Of a stretch of 38,390 bases of DNA, positions 1-8,500 are shown one piece after another. How positions within the stretch are numbered: the first letter of the stretch is position 1; every line of letters begins with the position of its first letter. Both the position numbers and the translations under genes were made by a program. This DNA is from a virus. The stretch covers positions 1 through 38,390 of the IMG/VR virus record IMGVR_UViG_3300032287_000322; one strand, given 5' to 3'. The notes below the pieces were generated by a model that saw nothing but the letters and a program-made list of their open reading frames with translations, searched no databases and was not told the origin of the DNA.

Positions 1-2412
1 CACATCACTATCGACCCCGTGGTGACTGCCGATGCTTCACGCATCATGCGTTCACCTGACACGTTCAACTTCAAGACAGACCCGCCGCGCCCTACGTCCG
101 TTATCAGCGATGAGATTCATGTCTATGGCTGGCAGGAGTTTCGTGAGTTCTTAGGTGGCCCAGCAGCAGAAGGGGCGCAGACTGAAGAGGCACTGCCCAT
201 AGCCGTAGCAGACATCCTTGCTGAGATTCCCAAGGGGTTGGACGATGACACCAAGGCCATGCTCAAGCTGGACAACTTTGGCAAGACGTTTGCAGTGCTG
301 GCGCAGAAGAGCGTGGATGAAGAAGGTGGCTGCAACCAAGTCAAGCACATGCTGGAGAACGCCGCAACGCTTGAGGAGCCGATGTGGTTTGCAGGGCTAT
401 CCATAGCCAAGTTTTGCGATGACGCAGCCACAGCAATCCACGACATATCTAACGAACACCCTGACTACAACTATGATAAAACAGAAGACAAGGCAAGTCG
501 CTTTCCTGCTCCGCGCACCTGCTCATGGTTCATTGAGAACTACCCCGAACGATGCGATGGCTGTCAACACCGGGGAAAGATTGTTAGCCCCATCGTCCTT
601 GGACGGGAGTTCAAGGTCGCAGCAAAAGCTGATAAAGAGGAATCAGTTTGGGAAGAACCGAATACCAAAACGGTTTCAGAATTTCCAGAATTCTTAATGC
701 CCTTTGTGCAGGGCATCAACGGCGGTATCTACTTCGTCCCTGCACCCAAGATAGACAAAAAAGGCACTAAGCACCAAGACGATCCTATCCTCATCCTTCC
801 CCATGACCTGTACCCTATTCAGCGGATGTTCAGCCCACACGATGGTGAATGCTTGCTGATGAAGTTGGTTCTACCTAAGGACGAGGTACGGGAATTTCTT
901 GTGCCGATGAAACAGGTGTATGCGAAGGAAGCGTTCAAGGCGCTCATGGCAGCGAACGGGGTATTCGCTTCAAGCAACAACACAGAACACCTAATGAACT
1001 ACGTAGTGAAATGGGCTCAATATATGCAGACAATAAACAAGGCAGACCAAATGCGGATGCAGATGGGTTGGACAGAAGAACGAGTAGACGAAGCTAGGTG
1101 GCCTAAACGCAGCTTCGTCATAGGCAAGAAGGAAATCACAATCACCGGAGAGACCATTGACGCGCCGTCCTCCCCATTCGTTAAGAACCTTGCAAAACAC
1201 CTAGTGCCACACGGCACGTATGCACGTTGGCGTGAGTCGATGGACTACTTGAACAACCCTGAGTTTGAGTTGCATGCCTTTGCATCGATGAGTGGGTTTG
1301 GGTCTCCATTGATGTGCTATACGTCCACTTCGGGCGTAGCTATGAGCCTTTTTGGGAAGTCAGGCAATGCCAAGACCGGCGCTATGTATGCGGGTCTCAG
1401 CGTGTTTGGAAACCCCAAGAACCTGAGCGTTGTGGCAGCTACTGAGAACGGCTTAACAGGCCGCTACCTTGGACTGCACAGCTTGATGTTTGGGCTTGAT
1501 GAGATAGGCGATAAGAAGGCCGAAGACTTGGGGCGGCTCATCCACGCTGTGTCGCACGGCAAGGCCAAGATTCGCATGCAGGGGTCGGTCAACGCTGAGC
1601 GGGAATACGAGATGTCCGCATCTATGATTGCCACGTTCACCACCAACCACACCATCTACGGCAAGCTGGAGAGTGTCAAGGCTAACCCCGATGGAGAGGC
1701 AGCGCGGTTGATTGAGTTGCACATCCATAAACCCTCGCTATTGGAACGTGAAGGTCAATTGGGGGAATATATCTTTGATGCGTTCAACTTCAACTATGGT
1801 CATGCGGGGCCAATGTTTATCAAGGAAGTGATACGCTTAGGTGACAATTACGTGCTAGACCACATAGCCAAATGGAATGAGAAGTTCAAGAGCGACTTCG
1901 GAACCCACACCCAGTACCGGTTCTATCAGAATTTGGTAGGCGCTAACTTTGGTGGGGCATCAATCGCCAACGAGCACAACATAACCGCCTACAACCTTGA
2001 CCGCATCTATCACGAGACTGTCCGCGCCATGATCGACATCAGGGACAACGTGGTCAAGGTGAACCGTACTGACTACTCCTCATTGCTGGGCGACTTCATC
2101 AACCGGAACATGGGCAACATACTGGTCATCAAGAACAACAACGTAACGATGGAGCCCCGTGGACAGATCGTGGCTAGGATTTGCAGCGACGAGCATCTGC
2201 TGCAAGTATCGAAGTCAGAGTTCAAGAGGTTCCTTGCTGAGAAGCAGATCAGCCCACGCGAGTTTGAGTTTGAGATGAAGGGCAAGAAAATCCTGATAGA
2301 CGACAAGAAGGGCCGGTTAACCACTGGCTGGAAGTCAGCTATCCAAGTAGACCCAGCGTACCTGTACTGGTTCAAAACCGAACTGGATATCTTTGATGAT
2401 TCTGGAACCTGA
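1..2412 (+). CDS. Primase-helicase, DUF927-like ATPase (5' truncated)
   Basis: The reading frame is open from base 1, so the N-terminus lies outside the window; 803 residues are visible. The GTG at 19 is not a credible start because the codons before it read HITIDP and continue a primase-like block. The first 30 residues (SRIMRSPDTFNFK) resemble the end of an archaeo-eukaryotic-type primase domain. A Cys/His cluster follows (C174, C185, C188, H190), probably a zinc site. A Walker A-like loop GKSGNAKT (about residues 452-459) and a Walker B LDE (D500, E501) match the DUF927 group of phage helicase ATPases. Its role would be priming and unwinding at the phage fork. It is the only large gene on the + strand and overlaps the next small gene. 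Family recognition is from memory of motifs; the exact primase class is uncertain. Confidence 0.85.
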   Translation, partial: HITIDPVVTADASRIMRSPDTFNFKTDPPRPTSVISDEIHVYGWQEFREFLGGPAAEGAQTEEALPIAVADILAEIPKGLDDDTKAMLKLDNFGKTFAVLAQKSVDEEGGCNQVKHMLENAATLEEPMWFAGLSIAKFCDDAATAIHDISNEHPDYNYDKTEDKASRFPAPRTCSWFIENYPERCDGCQHRGKIVSPIVLGREFKVAAKADKEESVWEEPNTKTVSEFPEFLMPFVQGINGGIYFVPAPKIDKKGTKHQDDPILILPHDLYPIQRMFSPHDGECLLMKLVLPKDEVREFLVPMKQVYAKEAFKALMAANGVFASSNNTEHLMNYVVKWAQYMQTINKADQMRMQMGWTEERVDEARWPKRSFVIGKKEITITGETIDAPSSPFVKNLAKHLVPHGTYARWRESMDYLNNPEFELHAFASMSGFGSPLMCYTSTSGVAMSLFGKSGNAKTGAMYAGLSVFGNPKNLSVVAATENGLTGRYLGLHSLMFGLDEIGDKKAEDLGRLIHAVSHGKAKIRMQGSVNAEREYEMSASMIATFTTNHTIYGKLESVKANPDGEAARLIELHIHKPSLLEREGQLGEYIFDAFNFNYGHAGPMFIKEVIRLGDNYVLDHIAKWNEKFKSDFGTHTQYRFYQNLVGANFGGASIANEHNITAYNLDRIYHETVRAMIDIRDNVVKVNRTDYSSLLGDFINRNMGNILVIKNNNVTMEPRGQIVARICSDEHLLQVSKSEFKRFLAEKQISPREFEFEMKGKKILIDDKKGRLTTGWKSAIQVDPAYLYWFKTELDIFDDSGT

Positions 2413-2590
2413 GTGGCTGTTCCCGTTTAGCGGTATGGAGATTGGGGATAGCTTTTTTATCCCTACCCTCCGATTTGCGGAGATGATCTACGCCCTAGAC
2501 TGCGGGGCTAAGCGCGCTGGGATGCTGGTCAAGTCCTTTGTGACCCATAAGGATGGGCACTTAGGAGTTCGCGCTTGGCGTGTCCGCTAG
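2396..2590 (+). CDS. Small conserved phage protein of replication region
   Basis: A 64-residue frame starts at ATG 2396, inside the end of the primase-helicase gene (17-base overlap). A TTG at 2393 is directly upstream, and a second ATG at 2435 gives a product starting MEIGDSFFIP. The core GDSFFIPTLRFAEM followed by a C-terminal GVRAWRV resembles short proteins seen near phage replication genes; I cannot assign a function. No convincing Shine-Dalgarno precedes either ATG, so coupling to the upstream gene is likely. The stop TAG (2588-2590) shares the CTAG with the stop of the giant minus-strand gene. Same-strand position after the helicase supports a replication or regulatory role only by association. 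Confidence 0.65.
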   Translation: MILEPEWLFPFSGMEIGDSFFIPTLRFAEMIYALDCGAKRAGMLVKSFVTHKDGHLGVRAWRVR

Positions 2591-5500
2591 GGTTCAATAT
2601 CAAGGGCTTTAAACATCTCAATCATCTGCCGCTTAATGATGTTTTGCCGGAAGATATTAGCCCGTAATAGTTCTTGTCTGTCTTTTTGTGGGATTGGCAA
2701 AAGACGAATTTTGTTAGCCTGTTCTCTAACATCATTTAAGCTACCTAGGTGGGCATAGTAGACCCCTATAGCTGCCGGTGCTGTAGGATGCTTAGTGATA
2801 AATTCAACGTACGCTGTAGGCGACGTTTTCTTTAGTGTTTTAAGCCGCTCATCATAATTTTTTAGCTTGTCCTCAACTGCTGTGAAGTCGCGTGCATCTA
2901 CGTTGGACTTAGCACCAAAGAACGAGCCAAGCAACGGTAAGTCAGTTTTAGGGTTGAAAGCCTTTTCGCCTGCGCCAATGTCCTTCCAGCTGTACACAAG
3001 TTCACCCACACGCGCAAAACCATCTATGTAACTATTAGCAAGGAAGTACGCTGTATTGGGAGGGATGTTTAAACCCCCGCCGGTCTCGTTGTACACCCAT
3101 GCTGAAAAGTCTTTCCATACTTCGGGAATCCTATCCCCACCAGTGAAGGCATCGCCAAATTTCCGTTGTGATGCGCTGTTGATAGTCTGTCCAATGCCGT
3201 TCACGTTCCATAGGTATTCAAAGTAGGGCCGCATAACGGACGGTAACATGGAGTCAGCAAGCCAAAGGCCGGGTTTTTCTGTGATGGGTATTTTGGATAC
3301 AGGTATTGGCAAGAACGAGTCAGCCAAAGCACCAAGCACAATGTTGCCTAGGCCATCTTTGACAGAAGTATTCCCATGCACCATACCTGCTAACTGCGCT
3401 CCCATGGATGCAAACGAGCCAAGTCCAAAGCCCCAAGGTATTTGGAACACAACGTCTTTGCCCATGCCCATAGCTTCAGACACCCCATTGGGGATGTGGA
3501 ACCGAGCAAACTTAGTCCACTGCTGCATGTTGTCGTATTTAGTGGAGTTGCGCTCCCACTCATCATCAGGGGCCATCATTGCAGACATCCACCATAGAGC
3601 ATAGCCTGCGCCAATTAATGTGCCAGTCATTATTTGAGAATTGGCGCGAAGTTTTTTAAACTCCTTCAAGTATTTTTCTTTTGCCACTGGGTCATCAGCT
3701 ATGTTGGCAGGCATATTATTTTTAGCCCACGTTTCAAAAGTGAATGCAGGGGCTACAGTCTCAATAGCACGCACTGCACCAGTAGCAGACGGCTTAATGA
3801 ACATAAACCACGAACCCAAATACTGCGCCCACTCACCGGATTTTTCAAAGTTAGCTAAGTTTTTTGTCTTTGCCGCAGCTTCTACAGCCGCCGCTTGTTC
3901 TGCTGGAGACATTGGACTGCCCGGATTTTTAACGTCCGACATTTTGGCTTTGTTCTCTGCATAGGCTTTTTCTTTGTAGAGCATATACGCAGCCGTACGG
4001 CTGGTAAGTTCAAACATACCGTTCCAGCTATCAAGCAATGCTTCAATGCTGTCTTTGGTCTGCAAAATGCGGTTCCGCTTGACGTTCTTCAGCTTCTCAA
4101 GATTAGCCTTGAGTGAAAAACTTTCTATGAAGATGGTCTTGCCCCCAATTTGAATCATCTCCAACATGGCTTGCACAAACGGGTCTTTAGCCGCCATATC
4201 TGCTAGCCGTTTTTGGCTCGCAGGATCGCCCTTCTCATGGTACATCGCTACTTCAAGAGCCTTGCCAAGACCGTTTTTGCTCACTTGGTACGCAATGTCT
4301 TTAATGTATTTAGCAGATGCTAATGGGCCAAGTTCACCCCCACCAATATTCCAAGCGTTGGTCAACGCATCAACGATAAAGTTTTTTGGAGCAAAGTTGA
4401 GGTTGTATCTAGTGTGCGTTGAACCAATCCATGCCGTAATGTTGTTAGCCAGTTGCAGCACTATGTTGCTGTCTTTGAATGAATAACGCAGCGCTTGCAG
4501 CATCTTGGGGTCTGTCACTTTCAAGATGTCGATAGAGCCATCTTGGTTGTAGTGAAATATGTATTGACCGCCTTTGAACTCTTGCAAGTTGGCTACACCA
4601 CGGTCTTCAAATTTGATGTTCCTATGGACGTTACCGCGCAAAATGCCTGTACCGTTGGGGTTGTACTTGGGGTCTGCGGAGAGAGCGTTCTTGATTGACT
4701 GTGTGTAGTTACGCACACCAGCGCGCCGTGCGCTACGGAAGGCATCGTTCAATACTTGCAGCACAGGGTTGTCGGCAATACTGAAACGGCCCGCAGCTTC
4801 GTACTCAATCTCTTGTAGGTCTTTCCCTTTACCCAGTGAGTTGGGGTCGAGCGAGTGGTCGATCTCAGAGTCTTTTGCTTTGCCTTTAAACGGCATGTAG
4901 TGCTGGTAGTTGTATATCCCTACAAGGTTATCAACAGGGGTAGACCAGTAGTTGCCGATTTTGTTCAAGTCAGCAGTAGCTTTGTTTAGCTTCTGCATCT
5001 CAGCAAATACTTTCATAGCCGCTGCTCTACGCTCAGGGGACACTATGGCGTCATCATTAAACTGAGTCTCGCGTAGCTTAACTTCATCGTTTGTTATACC
5101 CAGTGCGTTGTACATGGAGCTATACATGTCAATCCGTATATCCACTGTAGGCAGGGGTTTGCCCGGATTATTTTTTATCCACGCATCACGCGCTGCCTTC
5201 ATGTGCGCTGCAGAATAACGAGGACTATCACCATATGCATCAGCATGGTTCTTAGCCAAGTACTCTAGCTCTGTACGTAATGCGGCCCGTTGAGCCTCTG
5301 TCAATTTAAATTGATGGATGATGCCCGGCTTACCAGTACGCATGTCCCCAAGAATATCAATGCGGCGATCTGCAGCGCTAATAAACTTACCGTTATGCAT
5401 TAAATTTTGTATCTTGCTAAGCGGCACAGACACGACGTACTTCATCAAGCGACGCTCAGGCTCATGCAGCATCTCGCCAAACAAGTGCAAATCCACAAGC

Positions 5501-8500
5501 GCCTCATCGTACCCTTTGCCAGCTATCTTGACGTACTCATTGACTGCCTTTTTGTAGCTTTCAAGAGGGCTTCGTAAGTAGTGGTCAAGAAAGTTGCGCA
5601 TCTCTCCCATAGAAAGATCAAGGTGCTCCGTCACGTTGTTAAACGATTTGGTCATATCACGGACAATTTTTAAGCCCATGTCTTGCCGGTTGAAATAGCT
5701 TCTAGCTTCGTACGTCCGGTCTTGCACCAAACGCGCCATGTTGCGCCATCCATCCTGCGTAAGTAAAGACTTGAATACCCCAGTGGTTTGACCCACATCG
5801 GGGAGCCCATGCCTTGTCATGGCTTCTCTTAGCTTACTGTTATTAAAACCGCCGCCACGAAGCTCTTGCGCTGTGCGCGGCGTAGGCGCGGCTTTAGCCG
5901 ACAAGTCTCCTTCCTCAAGCAAGATAGCTTTAGTCTGCGGAGCCATGACATCTTCAAAAGCAGCGGCTAGCTCCATCAAGAAATTTTGATGGACGTACTT
6001 ACCTTGCTCAGTTTCACGCTTTTTTGAGCGCACAAAATCAGCTAACGATATTTGTTTATTTAAATATCTATAGTCACTAACCGCTGCTTCTTCTTCAGAA
6101 ATTGACCCAGTTTCTACTTCTTTTTTTAATTCTTTTTGTCTGGCTTTGTTAATTCTTGTTTTAACTTGCCGAACTCCAACAACAATAAGTTCAGCAATAG
6201 ATAGTTTAAGCGCCGTCCACGCAGACATAGGCGCTTTTGATATGTTACTTATATCTGTGGCTCCGGTCCCGTCAACTTCATTAAACAATAAAAAAGTTAA
6301 ACGGCTAGTTGCCGGTAAATCAATATCGGTTAATTCAATTTGAAACTCACTATCGGTTATTGCATAAGCAAGAAATTCAAAAACGCTTTCATATGCATTA
6401 GGGTGTTTTATCTTAAACCGTACGCCTTCTTCATCAACATGGTTACTAGTAACCGCCATGATTTTGAATATTTGTTCAGCCGCTGCCCGTTGCGAGGAGG
6501 TCAACGACTCAGGGTTGTTTAGGTACTTGTAAAGCACCTGCACGGTAACCGCATGGACAGCTTCGTGCAAAAGAATAGTAGGTGACGCAGACCTAATGGA
6601 AATTTTGCCAATGTGTACATTGTCTCCAGATACATGGCTAGGGTCGTACTGCCCAAGGTCGTTGTTAGATAGCTTTCTTGTAAGTACAAGCAATGGAGGA
6701 GACTTCATCTCCTTAACCATAGAAGCTACTGCGTTAGCAATAATTTTGTTGAACGCGCTTACGGACTTCATTTTGCCAATATGGACCAGCGCCTCATGCA
6801 GCTTGCCATCAGCTATTAGCTCTTCCAGTTTTTTGTAGTCGTTAAGGTTCTCTGACCTAACTTCATTAGCGCCACTTCCAAACCGGGGCTTAGTAACCTC
6901 TCCCGTAAATATATCGACTTCGGGTACGTACCCTTTATTTAAGCGTTCTTTTAGCTCTGCTGACTCACGCTGAACCCGCTCTTGAGCGGTCTCAAACTTT
7001 TTGCCTTCTTTTGAAAAACGCTCTTCATTGCCCTGTCTAATTTGGGCTTCGTCTGCTGCAATCTCATTAGCTGCTTCTTTGTTTAAGTACTCAGCCAAGT
7101 TGGTAAACGCTCGGTCTATTTGCAATCCAGCAAAGACGGTCTCGCCTTCTTCGTTATTTAGGCCCTTGATAAAAGCTTCTTTAGCTTTTTCGGTAAGGTC
7201 GCGCCATGCGGGGAACGTCTGTTTGAACTCTCTACCCATGCTAGTAAGTGTTTCGTTGTACACATTAGCAACACGTTTTTCTTCAATAGACAGGCCTTTG
7301 TACGAACGGTCTGTTAGAGCTTGCACCACGGCCTGAGCGGCTCTGCGGTGTTCAAACATAGATACGTCTCTTGGTGGCGGCGCACCCCGCTCTGCTTCAA
7401 GACTAGCTTTTGTTGGCTGTTCTTCTTCGCGGAGGTAGTCTCCGTATCTAATTTCTCTAAAGTAGATGTCTTTAAGCGGCCCCATCTCTTTGCTTGACCA
7501 AGCAGGGATGAACAGTAGTGGCTCAGGGTTAAATGACCTGACTAATTCATTAGCTTTTTCTTCTTCGGCAATAGCTTTGCTTACTACATTTGCTAGTTCT
7601 GTTAACTTAGCCTTATCGCCTTTTAATCTTTTTAACGCTCTAGTAGTGGCGTAATCTGTAGGCTCAACGTCTTCGGTAATGCCAACAGATTTTTTATACT
7701 CCGCTTCTGCATTCAACGCCGTATTAGTTTTGTCAGTAGCATCTTTCAACGCCTTAATTGCCGCTAGGCGATTTTCGTTGTGCTCTTTAGCCTTGGTATT
7801 GTGGTCTGTCCTAACTGTTTCAAACGCAGCAATGTCTTCTTTAGAGGTTTTAAATTTATGGGCTTTTTTCTTGTCTACTGCTTCAAACTCAGCCCTACGT
7901 TTTCTCTCTACTGCTCGGGCTTCTTTGGCTCCGCGCTCAATAGCGTACTCATAATTTTCTGCTGGGGTTAGGTCAGGGTCATACTTGTACGACCTGCTTA
8001 TCATGGAACGCTTTAGGTTCTCTGCTTGAGTTAGATTAGGGTCGTATTTGTACGCTTCGCTTGGTTGCTCATCAGCTTTAGCCTGCTGCTGTTGCTCAGG
8101 CTTTGCAGGCGCTTGTTGACGCACAAAGGGGCCCGGCGCGGTCTCAAGTTTTCTAGTTTTAAATCCGGGCCAAAACCAAAATTTGCTAGGCGCGCCGGTA
8201 TCAGGGTGAAACCGCACACCTCCAGCTAGAGTTACGTTCTCACTAGCCAGTTTTGCAAGGCGTTCTTTTGCCTCTGCTGCTCGGGCCCTAGCTGCTGCCG
8301 AAGAATCTGCTGCGCTAAGTACTCCACCTTTGGGGCCAGTAGCTCCCGTCAGTGGCATGTTGTGCGTACGCTCTAGCGAGTTGATTCGTTTAAGCAACGC
8401 CATATTGTCAGGCTTCTTAATAAGCTTGGCAAGCGCGTCTTTATAGGTCTCGCTGTCTATCTCATCCATGGGGATAGCAACAAGTGCGGGCTTCTCGGGC

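Noticed and set aside
2445-2463. Inverted repeat gggata...tatccc with T-run in the loop
   Set aside because: It lies inside the small + strand gene, the T-run is in the loop rather than after the stem, and the stem is only 6 bp.
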